Source of the DNA: JBIKWN01 sp044376365
Lineage (GTDB): Bacteria; Bdellovibrionota_C; UBA2361; JBIKWN01
Direction: 5' to 3'
DNA: 13,942 bases
Assembly: GCA_044376365.1 (NCBI GenBank)
Contig: JBILLA010000047.1
Span: 1-13,942, forward strand
Of this stretch, positions 6,783 through 13,643 are shown piece after piece; position 1 is the first letter of the stretch, and the number at the start of each line of letters is the position of its first letter. Below the pieces are notes generated by a model that saw only the letters and a program-made list of their open reading frames with translations, searched no databases and was not told the origin of the DNA. The translations under genes and the position numbers were made by a program.

Positions 6783-9626
6783 TTAGACAATTTGTGCGCT
6801 CCTAAGAGCGTTGTCCTTATGAGTCACTGTGCGAATAAGTGAAGCTCGTTCTTTCCCAAGAATAATCTGCTGAAAAACTGCCTTATAGGTGTCAACTCTG
6901 TCAGACCAACTGTGCTTTGCTGCACGCGCAGACGCCATCAGTGCATGATAGTTTTTAGGGTCTTGGCATACTTCGACTGCCCAGTGTGCAGTATCAGCAA
7001 ATCCCCATGAACAAAAATCATCACATAAAAAACCGGTACCAGTCATCGTTTGTTGATTCCAGTTTTTTACGGTTGCGTGAATACCGCCAACATTACGGCC
7101 AATCACAAGTGTACCTGCTGCAAGTGCTTCGAGTTGTGTAATGCCACCAGGTTCAAATCGAGAAGGCATTAAAAGGAACTGACTTGCAAACATGATCTTA
7201 ATAGCTTCTGTATGAGGGATGTAATCAAAGTGTGCTGCAACTCTTCCAGGGTATCGAGCGCAAAGCCCTCCAACGCAAGCTGCAAGCTGTTCTGAAGTTG
7301 TATCCCCGCGAGTGACTGGTCCTGCAAAAATAAGCTGAAGGTGTGGCCATCGAATAAGCATCTCTTCAAGCATGGAACGACCGTGGTGTCCTGCAGGTCC
7401 ATACATCAAGCAGAGACCTTTTTGTTCAGCCATTCTTCCAACACAGCTTAGAATAACTGCTTCTTTGTGCTGTGCTAATCCATACTGCTGTTGCATTTTG
7501 AGACGAGCTTCTGCTTTTGCTTTCATCAGGTGTGGCATGTCATCAAGCTCATCTGGGCTAACCTTTGAGATCGCTGCAAGAAAAGTATCTATCTCTGCAC
7601 GATTAATACCATTACTAATTCCATAGACATCATTTTGACGAGCGTGCAGGACTGTTTCGAGCCCACCACCATCATGGCTCACTAATGCGTGAGCATAAGG
7701 TTTGCTCACTGTGATAACACCGCCAGTAACATGACGAGCGGCTGTCAGCGTGAGGTTCAAAAGGGCATTATTATGTAGATCTCTAAATCCAAAGAAGTGT
7801 TCAGGCGCGAGGTTTAACATTGGCCATAAGTCTTCATTGAAAGCGTGCGTTGGCAATCGACCATGATAGTCAGTGCCCCCGTTATGAATCATATGGACAG
7901 TTTTTGCATCTCGAATCCAAGGAACGGATTGGTAACGACCATCAAGTGCTGCAAATGCTGCAATCGGTGCCGTCATCCAATCATTCGAAATAATAAGGGA
8001 TGGTCTGATACCAAAGTGCTCTTGTGAAATTGCCTCAAGAACGGCTCGTGAAAACACTACGGTGCGACGGAGCTGTTCATCTGCATACACAGGTTGATAG
8101 AGCTTATCAAAGATAGCGCTATTACCAAGCAAGAGCATTCGAAGGCTTTGAGCTCTTATTTCATACACTTTGAGTGGGATTGTCGTTGCATGTCGTCGAT
8201 GATGATTTGTTCCCATGGCATAGGTAGGACCAAGCTGCACATCGATTGAACCGATATAGCGCGGCTTATGAACTTCATTACCGATACGGATACCTTCATC
8301 AAGGACGCCGCGAGCTGATCGATGTCGGCTGCCATTTTCATGAGCATAGAGTGGGGCAATAACGGTCACATGTAGCCCTGCTTGTGATAGTTCTGGTACG
8401 AGCCCAGAGATCACTTGAGCAAGTCCTCCAGCGCTCGCATGAGGACCTTCTGGCGATGCAAAGACTACTTCTCCGATTCCGAATGAGTCCAAGTACTTTG
8501 TGAGAGCGGGATTTTGGGAAGTAAGCTTTTGTAGAATCTGTGGTAATGCTTGGTGTGTCGTTGCTTGATACGCTGAACAGACAGCATCAAGTACAGCGCC
8601 CATAGTAATAGTATCAGCGCGCTCTGCAATAGACGTCCATGTCGAATCAACGGTTCGATCTGATTCGAGTTGAGCAAGAAGCAAGCTCTTTATTTGTTTC
8701 GCTTGATCCGATTGATGTTTCCAGTGAGCGCTCGACTGGGTAACGTCATCATGATGAATAGAGAACGTCACATCATCAGTACGTGGAGCACCAAGCCAGA
8801 GTGGCTCATGCGATCCTTCAAGCTGTATATAGAGGGTGATGCCATATACTCCCTTTGTAGGGACGTGTAGCTCATGGTGCAGAAGAAAACTTTGAGGTGA
8901 GGAGAGATCGATAAGAGCAAGCTGCTCATGTTTCCAAGACGACGAGAGTGAATCGTATTCTCCCCACAGCATGCAGAGCTCTGCTTTAACATCTTGTATA
9001 TAGGGAACTTCGACTGCGCCGTGCAGTGTAATGTAGTTACTTTGAATTGTTACCCAGGGTCTTTTTGCTATCTTTGTTCCTGCGCGAAGTATTTCTTGAT
9101 GCAGGATGAATGTATCTGCATCATACGGAGTTTTTACTTCAAGTGTTGGCGCATCATCATGGTCAAGTGAAATTGTTGTATGTGCATGAGGAGAGAGTGC
9201 TACTGTAACGACAGTTTTTTTCTCTTCGTCACGACGTCTGCGGAGTTTTAGATCTCGTTTAAAGATTTTAACAGGGATATTTTGATCCGTTTGATCTTTT
9301 TCAATTATCTTTTCCACGATCTGTTCAAGCAGCGATCGAATCTCTGTGACAACGTGAGTTTGTGCTGAGTTCGCTAGCAAACGAGATAGACTTGCATGCG
9401 TTGCATTGCCAGGCTCGACAGAGATTGTTTGTGGAAGACGGTGGCGGCCTATTGAGATAAGCGAGTAGGAATTATTTGTGAGCTGCAGTTCGATTTGAGC
9501 AGTAAGGGGTTTTTTGGGGGTTCGCTTTGGTACACGCTTCCCAGAGAACTGGGTCATGAGCGTGTGATATTCAGCGCCATCAACGACGACCTCAAACTGT
9601 AGTGCATCTAACCCTGAAATATCCAT
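6783..9626 (-). CDS. glgA: Extended GT5-family glycogen/starch synthase homologue
   Basis: The last 560 or so residues match GT5 glycogen synthases, which transfer glucose from a nucleotide sugar to the end of an alpha-1,4-glucan. Seen are a Rossmann start VVFASPEG (387-394) with SAGGLAQVISGLVPEL (398-413), SNDWMTAP (547-554), HNGGTDYHGR (581-590), YGISNGIN (668-675), GRMAEQKG (730-737, Arg731/Lys736) and PSRFEPGGITQLEALAAGT (821-839, Glu825). The usual KTGGL lysine is replaced by Ser398, and HDWH-type and HNLAYQG-type motifs are altered. The protein is 947 residues against a usual 480 or so. The first 385 residues form an extension with a basic patch (about 124-137) and a probable beta-sandwich segment (about 185-290, with LWGEYDSLSSSW and GITLYIQLEG) that may bind glucan. 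GAGAG five bases before the ATG is a weak ribosome binding site. No other glycogen gene is in the window. The gene symbol reflects family, not proven activity. Confidence 0.85.
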   Translation of the reverse strand: MDISGLDALQFEVVVDGAEYHTLMTQFSGKRVPKRTPKKPLTAQIELQLTNNSYSLISIGRHRLPQTISVEPGNATHASLSRLLANSAQTHVVTEIRSLLEQIVEKIIEKDQTDQNIPVKIFKRDLKLRRRRDEEKKTVVTVALSPHAHTTISLDHDDAPTLEVKTPYDADTFILHQEILRAGTKIAKRPWVTIQSNYITLHGAVEVPYIQDVKAELCMLWGEYDSLSSSWKHEQLALIDLSSPQSFLLHHELHVPTKGVYGITLYIQLEGSHEPLWLGAPRTDDVTFSIHHDDVTQSSAHWKHQSDQAKQIKSLLLAQLESDRTVDSTWTSIAERADTITMGAVLDAVCSAYQATTHQALPQILQKLTSQNPALTKYLDSFGIGEVVFASPEGPHASAGGLAQVISGLVPELSQAGLHVTVIAPLYAHENGSRHRSARGVLDEGIRIGNEVHKPRYIGSIDVQLGPTYAMGTNHHRRHATTIPLKVYEIRAQSLRMLLLGNSAIFDKLYQPVYADEQLRRTVVFSRAVLEAISQEHFGIRPSLIISNDWMTAPIAAFAALDGRYQSVPWIRDAKTVHMIHNGGTDYHGRLPTHAFNEDLWPMLNLAPEHFFGFRDLHNNALLNLTLTAARHVTGGVITVSKPYAHALVSHDGGGLETVLHARQNDVYGISNGINRAEIDTFLAAISKVSPDELDDMPHLMKAKAEARLKMQQQYGLAQHKEAVILSCVGRMAEQKGLCLMYGPAGHHGRSMLEEMLIRWPHLQLIFAGPVTRGDTTSEQLAACVGGLCARYPGRVAAHFDYIPHTEAIKIMFASQFLLMPSRFEPGGITQLEALAAGTLVIGRNVGGIHATVKNWNQQTMTGTGFLCDDFCSWGFADTAHWAVEVCQDPKNYHALMASARAAKHSWSDRVDTYKAVFQQIILGKERASLIRTVTHKDNALRSAQIV
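6786..6815. other. Interrupted inverted repeat at the purQ/glgA convergent end
   Basis: CGCTC (6797-6801) and GAGCG (6806-6810) form a perfect stem around CTAA. Flanking GACAA (6786-6790) and TTGTC (6811-6815) extend it across a 6-base bulge on one side. It lies within the last codons of glgA. Neither strand has a T-run after it, so it is not a standard intrinsic terminator, but it is the only structure near the 10-base gap between the two convergent genes. Confidence 0.3.
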
Positions 9627-9678
9627 TGTGCTCTCGCTTTAGGATTCATTAGATTCAGTAAATCTTCTGAAGTTTCAG

Positions 9679-9715
9679 GTTGTTAGCAGGTTCGCTGTGT
9701 TCACAACTTAACAAC
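9679..9715. promoter_or_regulatory. Nested inverted repeats upstream of glgA
   Basis: GTTGTTA (9679-9685) and TAACAAC (9709-9715) are perfectly complementary. Within them TGTG (9696-9699) and CACA (9702-9705) form a second inverted repeat around TT. The pair lies 53-89 bases before the glgA start, between glgA and rpsB, and could be an operator or leader hairpin. In the rest of 9627-9799 I see no tRNA, ORF or convincing glgA promoter. Confidence 0.25.
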
Positions 9716-9799
9716 GACCCTGAAAGGCTTGCTGTCTAGTAACCTACTGATCTTGCAACCTATTTAGCGGTCTTTTCCTGAACTAATATCGTGAAAAGA

Positions 9800-9828
9800 T
9801 TGATACATTTCCTGTTTTACGGTAGGAT
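9800..9828 (+). promoter_or_regulatory. Promoter candidate for the rpsB cluster
   Basis: TTGATA (9800-9805) is a five-of-six match to the -35 consensus. TAGGAT (9823-9828), 17 bases further on, matches the -10 consensus at four of six. Transcription would start near 9835, leaving a leader of about 145 bases before rpsB, which contains the structured region described next. A second -10-like GATAAT (9834-9839) has no good -35 partner. Confidence 0.45.
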
Positions 9829-9844
9829 TGCAGGATAATTCACA

Positions 9845-9960
9845 CCCACTCTTCTTATTTAGGATAAGTCTTGGTGGACTTCTTGTCGGTTTCTGGCTCA
9901 TGTAGCCTTTGGCTTAAGAGAAGTTTTTTCAAAGAGGTAGTGGGGAGGCATAACCAAGAC
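9845..9960 (+). promoter_or_regulatory. Candidate structured RNA leader of rpsB with pseudoknot
   Basis: Several perfect complementary segments fit one fold. CCCACT (9845-9850) pairs with AGTGGG (9939-9944). CTTAT (9854-9858) pairs with ATAAG (9864-9868). ACTTCT (9878-9883) pairs with AGAAGT (9919-9924) and is followed by T's to 9929. Inside it AGCC (9904-9907) can pair either with GGCT at 9895-9898 or with GGCT at 9911-9914, but not both. GTCTTGGT (9868-9875) matches ACCAAGAC (9953-9960) over eight bases and would make a pseudoknot with the closing stem. The last strand ends eight bases before the weak rpsB ribosome binding site (AAGAGA, 9968-9973). In enterobacteria rpsB-tsf is repressed by S2 through its leader; a similar role here is inference. 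Individual short stems could be chance. Confidence 0.45.
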
Positions 9961-9980
9961 AACGTAAAAGAGAATAAAAC

Positions 9981-10841
9981 ATGGAACAAACAAATGAGTT
10001 GTCAACGCTTGCCGTTGGTCAAAAAAGCAACACGCAAGTAACTGTTAAAACGCTCCTCGATGCTGGTGCACACTTTGGTCACCAAACAGAGCGATGGAAT
10101 CCTAAGATGCTCCCCTTTATCTTTGGTGAGCGTAATGGCGTCCATATCCTTAACCTCGACCACACCATGCGTAAGTGGGAGATTGCTCGTAAGTTTATCG
10201 TTGATCGTGTAAGCCTTGGCGGAAGCTGCCTCTTCGTTGGTACGAAAGCGCAGAGCCGTGAAATCATCAAGCGCGAAGCTGAGCGTTGTGGTGGCTTCTA
10301 TGTTACGACGCGTTGGCTGGGTGGTACATTGACGAATTTCCAAACGATTAAGAAATCAATTCAACGCATGACCAAGCTTGAAGAGCTTCTTGCAAGCGCA
10401 GAAGCAGAAGGCAGTAAAGTTCGTCTCAGTAAGAAAGAGAAGCTCAATATTACTCGCCAGATCGAAAAGCTTACTGCGAACATCGGTGGTATTCGTAACA
10501 TGAAAAAAACGCCTGACGTTCTTTTCGTCGTTGATATCAACAAGGAAGATCTTTCAGTGAATGAAGCAAAGCGTTTGCATATTCCTGTTGTTGCTCTTGT
10601 TGACTCAAACGTTAATCCAAATGCTGTGGATTTCCCAATTCCATCAAACGATGATGCATCAAAGACTGTTGAGCTTTTCTCTGCAGCTATTGCTGATGCT
10701 GTTATCGAAGGGAATGAGATCTATAAGGCTCGTTTGCCACGTGGTATCGTTGGTCAGCAAGATCAAGCGGGTGGTGTCGTCACTGAGAGCTCGGCTCGTC
10801 GTGGTAGAAAACCTGCCTCTGATGTCGCTGCAAACGCATAA
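9981..10841 (+). CDS. rpsB: 30S ribosomal protein S2
   Basis: S2 is a small-subunit ribosomal protein that joins late in assembly and sits near the mRNA exit side. The 286-residue product is longer than the usual 240-250. It has about 20 residues before the conserved start (LLDAGAHFGHQTERWNP, 25-41) and about 30 Gln/Gly/Arg-rich residues after the conserved PRG (253-255). Diagnostic segments are FGERNGVHILNLD (48-60), FVGTKAQSREII (85-96), RWLGGTLTNF (111-120), TPDVLFVVD (177-185) and DSNVNPNAVDFPIPSNDD (208-225). The ATG at 9981 is the only good upstream start in frame. It opens the conserved rpsB-tsf-pyrH-frr cluster, 41 bases before tsf. Confidence 0.98.
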   Translation: MEQTNELSTLAVGQKSNTQVTVKTLLDAGAHFGHQTERWNPKMLPFIFGERNGVHILNLDHTMRKWEIARKFIVDRVSLGGSCLFVGTKAQSREIIKREAERCGGFYVTTRWLGGTLTNFQTIKKSIQRMTKLEELLASAEAEGSKVRLSKKEKLNITRQIEKLTANIGGIRNMKKTPDVLFVVDINKEDLSVNEAKRLHIPVVALVDSNVNPNAVDFPIPSNDDASKTVELFSAAIADAVIEGNEIYKARLPRGIVGQQDQAGGVVTESSARRGRKPASDVAANA

Positions 10842-10882
10842 TCAAAACATAACTTTTTAGTATTTACATTCTGGAGAATCAT

Positions 10883-11539
10883 ATGGCTGAAGTATCAGCG
10901 GAATTAGTTAAGAAGCTTCGCGAACAAACAGGCGCGGGGATGATGGATTGCAAAGCTGCATTGAAAGAAGCAGCAGGTGATATGAATGGCGCGATTGAAG
11001 TGCTTCGTAAGAAAGGCCTCAAAGATGTTGGAAAGCGTGCAGGAAAAACTGCTGCTGAAGGAACCATCGGTGTTTATATTCACGCTGGCGGACAAGTTGT
11101 TGCTATCGTTGAGCTCAACTGTGAAACAGACTTCGTTGCTCGTGGCGATGAGTTTCAGGAAGCGGCAAAGAGTATTGCTCTCCACGTTGCTGCAATGAAA
11201 CCTAAGTTCATTACTCGTGAAGCAGTGCCAGCATCTCTTATCGAAAAAGAGAAAGAGATTGCTCTTGAGCAGCTCACTGATGCGCAGAAAAAGAATGCTG
11301 ACAAGATTCTTGAAGGTAAAGTCTCTAAGTTCTTCGAAGAAGTTTGCCTCCTCGATCAACCATTCGTTCGTGATGATTCAGGAAAACTTACCATCAAGCA
11401 GATGATTGATAATCTTTCTGTGAAGTGTGGTGAGAAAGTACAAGTTCGTCGTTTTGAGCGATTCGAAGTTGGTGAGGGAATTGAAAAAGTTCAAGCGAAC
11501 CTCGCTGAAGAAGTTGCTGCAACACTTTCTGCTGCATAA
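10883..11539 (+). CDS. tsf: Elongation factor Ts
   Basis: EF-Ts recharges EF-Tu by exchanging GDP for GTP. The product is 218 residues, a short form compared with the 283 of E. coli, as in several other phyla. The N-terminal UBA-like domain carries KLREQTGAGMMDCKAALKEA (11-30), the core carries the EF-Tu contact motif TDFVAR (82-87), and the C-terminal end contains QPFVRDD (159-165) and a short beta strand with VQVRRFERFEVGEG. The residue after TDFVAR is Gly instead of the common Asn. GGAG in a good position precedes the ATG. The gene follows rpsB as in most bacteria. Confidence 0.98.
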   Translation: MAEVSAELVKKLREQTGAGMMDCKAALKEAAGDMNGAIEVLRKKGLKDVGKRAGKTAAEGTIGVYIHAGGQVVAIVELNCETDFVARGDEFQEAAKSIALHVAAMKPKFITREAVPASLIEKEKEIALEQLTDAQKKNADKILEGKVSKFFEEVCLLDQPFVRDDSGKLTIKQMIDNLSVKCGEKVQVRRFERFEVGEGIEKVQANLAEEVAATLSAA

Positions 11540-11556
11540 GAAACCAAAAAGGATTC

Positions 11557-12261
11557 ATGAAGTATAAACGACTTCTCTTGAAACTCAGCGGCGAGATTCT
11601 TGCTGGTGAGAAAGGTTTTGGTATTGATCCTGCGACCATCAATAAATTGGTCGCAGAGATTAAATCAGTCTATGTGAAAGGTGTACAGCTTGGTATCGTC
11701 ATTGGCGGTGGCAACATCTTTCGCGGTGTCCAACTTGGTGCTGAAGGTATGGACCGAGCATCTGCTGACTATGTCGGTATGCTTGCAACGGCAATGAATG
11801 CCCTTGCACTGCAGGATTGCATGGAGAAAGCTGGTATAGATACTCGTGTTATGTCTGGTATTGAAATGAGACAGATATCAGAGCCGTACGTCCGTCGTCG
11901 TGCAACAAGACACCTTGAGAAAAATCGAGTCGTTATCTTTGCTGCAGGAACAGGCAATCCATACTTTACGACTGATACCGCAGCAAGCTTACGTGCAATG
12001 GAGATCGGTGCTGAAGCCGTTCTAAAGGGTACGAAAGTTGATGGCGTCTATGACAAGGATCCTAAAAAATTCCCAGATGCAAAGCGCTATACTTCGCTGA
12101 GCTTTATGGATGTTCTTAAAGATGAACTCAAAGTGATGGATGCTGCAGCGATATCTGTCTGTATGGATAATAAGCTGCCCATTATCGTTTTTGATATCGG
12201 CACGCATGGCAATCTTGAAAAGATTGTTATGGGTGAATCAATTGGAACCATAGTTACGTAA
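11557..12261 (+). CDS. pyrH: Uridylate kinase
   Basis: PyrH phosphorylates UMP to UDP using ATP, feeding pyrimidine nucleotides into RNA, DNA and cell-wall sugar donors; it is a hexamer of the amino-acid-kinase fold, usually controlled by GTP and UTP. The 234-residue product has normal length. Seen are LLLKLSGE with Lys9 (6-13), the glycine-rich GGGNIFRG (50-57), DRASADYVGMLAT (66-78), GTGNPYFTTDTAA (131-143) and KVDGVYDKDPKK (160-171). The ribosome binding site AAGGA lies only three bases before the ATG, shorter than usual. The gene starts 17 bases after the tsf stop and is followed by frr with 11 bases between. Confidence 0.98.
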   Translation: MKYKRLLLKLSGEILAGEKGFGIDPATINKLVAEIKSVYVKGVQLGIVIGGGNIFRGVQLGAEGMDRASADYVGMLATAMNALALQDCMEKAGIDTRVMSGIEMRQISEPYVRRRATRHLEKNRVVIFAAGTGNPYFTTDTAASLRAMEIGAEAVLKGTKVDGVYDKDPKKFPDAKRYTSLSFMDVLKDELKVMDAAAISVCMDNKLPIIVFDIGTHGNLEKIVMGESIGTIVT

Positions 12262-12272
12262 CGGAGCTACGC

Positions 12273-12827
12273 ATGGCACAAAATTTCGCTGAATTTGAAC
12301 AGAAATGTAAAGCATCTATCGATCACTTTAAACAAGATCTTGGGAAGCTTCGAACTGGCCGTGCATCGGCTTCAATGCTTGATGTTGTCTTTGTTGATTA
12401 TTATGGTTCGTCTGTACAGCTTAAGACTCTTGGGATGATTAATACTCCTGAGCCTCGTCTTATAACTGTTCAAGTTTTTGATGGCGGTGCTGTTGATGCG
12501 GTTGAGAAAGCGATTAAACATGCTGATCTTGGTTTGAACCCCCAACGCGATGGCAATCTTATCCGTGTTCCTGTTCCATCTTTAACTGAGGAGCGTCGTA
12601 AAGATCTTATAAAGAAGCTTCATAAAATGTCTGAAGACGGCAAAGTTGTTATTCGTAACCTCCGTCGTGATGCGATTGATTCTCTGAAAAAACAGCAAAA
12701 AAATGGCGATGTTTCAGAAGACGATCTACGCAAAGGCCAAGAGCAAATTCAAAAAATCACCGACAAGTACATTGCTGAAGTCGATGTGCATCTTGCTGCA
12801 AAAGAGAAAGAGATGATGGAGGTCTAA
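12273..12827 (+). CDS. frr: Ribosome recycling factor
   Basis: RRF, together with EF-G, splits the post-termination ribosome so the subunits can be reused. The 184-residue product is the family's normal size. Motifs include LRTGRAS (26-32), the linker-region LGLNPQRDGNLIRVPVPSLT (86-105) and TEERRKDLIKKLHK (105-118), VVIRNLRRDA (125-134) and the charged C-terminal helix. GGAG (12263-12266) serves as ribosome binding site. Next comes uppS, nine bases after the stop. Confidence 0.98.
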   Translation: MAQNFAEFEQKCKASIDHFKQDLGKLRTGRASASMLDVVFVDYYGSSVQLKTLGMINTPEPRLITVQVFDGGAVDAVEKAIKHADLGLNPQRDGNLIRVPVPSLTEERRKDLIKKLHKMSEDGKVVIRNLRRDAIDSLKKQQKNGDVSEDDLRKGQEQIQKITDKYIAEVDVHLAAKEKEMMEV

Positions 12828-12836
12828 CAGACTTCT

Positions 12837-13628
12837 ATGCTCAGAGCACTATTTGGTAAAAAAGAGCGACCCGTAGAAACAGCATCACCTGCTGTTGTAC
12901 CAAGCCATGTTGCTATGATCATGGATGGCAATGGACGTTGGGCTCGCTCAAAAAATTTGCCAAGAGTCGAAGGGCACCGAGCAGGCGCAAAAACAGTTCG
13001 CCGCATGGTTGAAAGCTGCTTACGAGCAGGGGTTCACGTACTTACTGTCTATGCATTTTCCTCTGAAAATTGGAGCCGCCCAAAAGACGAAGTTGCGGCT
13101 CTTATGAAGCTCTTTGAGCGATATCTTACTGATGAGCTTGAGCTCTTTATGAAGCACAACGTTCGTCTACGAGCTATCGGTGATCGTTCCAAGCTGAGTG
13201 ATGCAGTGATTGCTGCACTGAATCACGCAGAAGCTGCAACTGCAAAGAATACAGCGATGCAGTTTGTGATTGCTGTATCCTATGGTGGTCAAGAAGAGCT
13301 TGTGTATGCTGCAAAACAATTTGCTGCTGCTTGTCTTGATGGTACTACAACGCTTGATTCTTTAACGCCTGAAACATTTCCATCGTATCTATACGCGCCT
13401 GATCTGCCTCCTGTCGATCTGTTGCTTCGTACAAGCGATGAGATGCGCATTTCGAATTTTCTTTTGTGGCAAGTTGCTTACGCTGAAATTATTGTGACAC
13501 CTGTTCTGTGGCCCGATTTTAGTGAAGAGCATCTCTTGCACTGCTTTGAAATCTTTTCACATCGTCACAGACGGTTTGGGCTTACCTCTGAGCAGATCGC
13601 AGAGAAAGCGAAACGTCATGTTGCATAA
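12837..13628 (+). CDS. uppS: Isoprenyl transferase (undecaprenyl diphosphate synthase type)
   Basis: This cis-prenyltransferase adds isopentenyl units to farnesyl diphosphate to make the lipid carrier for cell-wall and other surface polymers. The 263-residue product has the family motifs: HVAMIMDGNGRWA (24-36) with catalytic Asp30, GHRAG (46-50), YAFSSENWSRP (72-82), LLLRTSDEMRISNFLLWQ (195-212) and AYAE with Glu217. The normal RTGGE or RTSGE motif reads RTSDE, so a Gly beside the substrate-binding Arg/Glu residues is replaced by Asp201; Arg198, Glu202, Arg204 and Ser206 are kept. GGAGG at 12818-12822, inside the end of frr, lies 14 bases before the ATG, an unusually long spacing. Whether the main product is C55 or another length cannot be read. 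Confidence 0.96.
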   Translation: MLRALFGKKERPVETASPAVVPSHVAMIMDGNGRWARSKNLPRVEGHRAGAKTVRRMVESCLRAGVHVLTVYAFSSENWSRPKDEVAALMKLFERYLTDELELFMKHNVRLRAIGDRSKLSDAVIAALNHAEAATAKNTAMQFVIAVSYGGQEELVYAAKQFAAACLDGTTTLDSLTPETFPSYLYAPDLPPVDLLLRTSDEMRISNFLLWQVAYAEIIVTPVLWPDFSEEHLLHCFEIFSHRHRRFGLTSEQIAEKAKRHVA

Positions 13629-13643
13629 AAGGACAGCTCTGTT

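Noticed and set aside
9627..9799. Possible tRNA or small RNA gene between glgA and rpsB
   Set aside because: No cloverleaf, T-loop sequence or conserved RNA element was found; only short inverted repeats are present.
9942..9948. GGGGAGG as a ribosome binding site for a leader peptide before rpsB
   Set aside because: No ATG, GTG or TTG occurs at a suitable distance after it, and it is over 30 bases from the rpsB ATG. It is more likely part of the leader structure.
10904..11359. A 151-codon minus-strand frame inside tsf
   Set aside because: It is a shadow of tsf; its composition is low-complexity Phe/Leu/Ser-rich as expected of a reversed coding strand.
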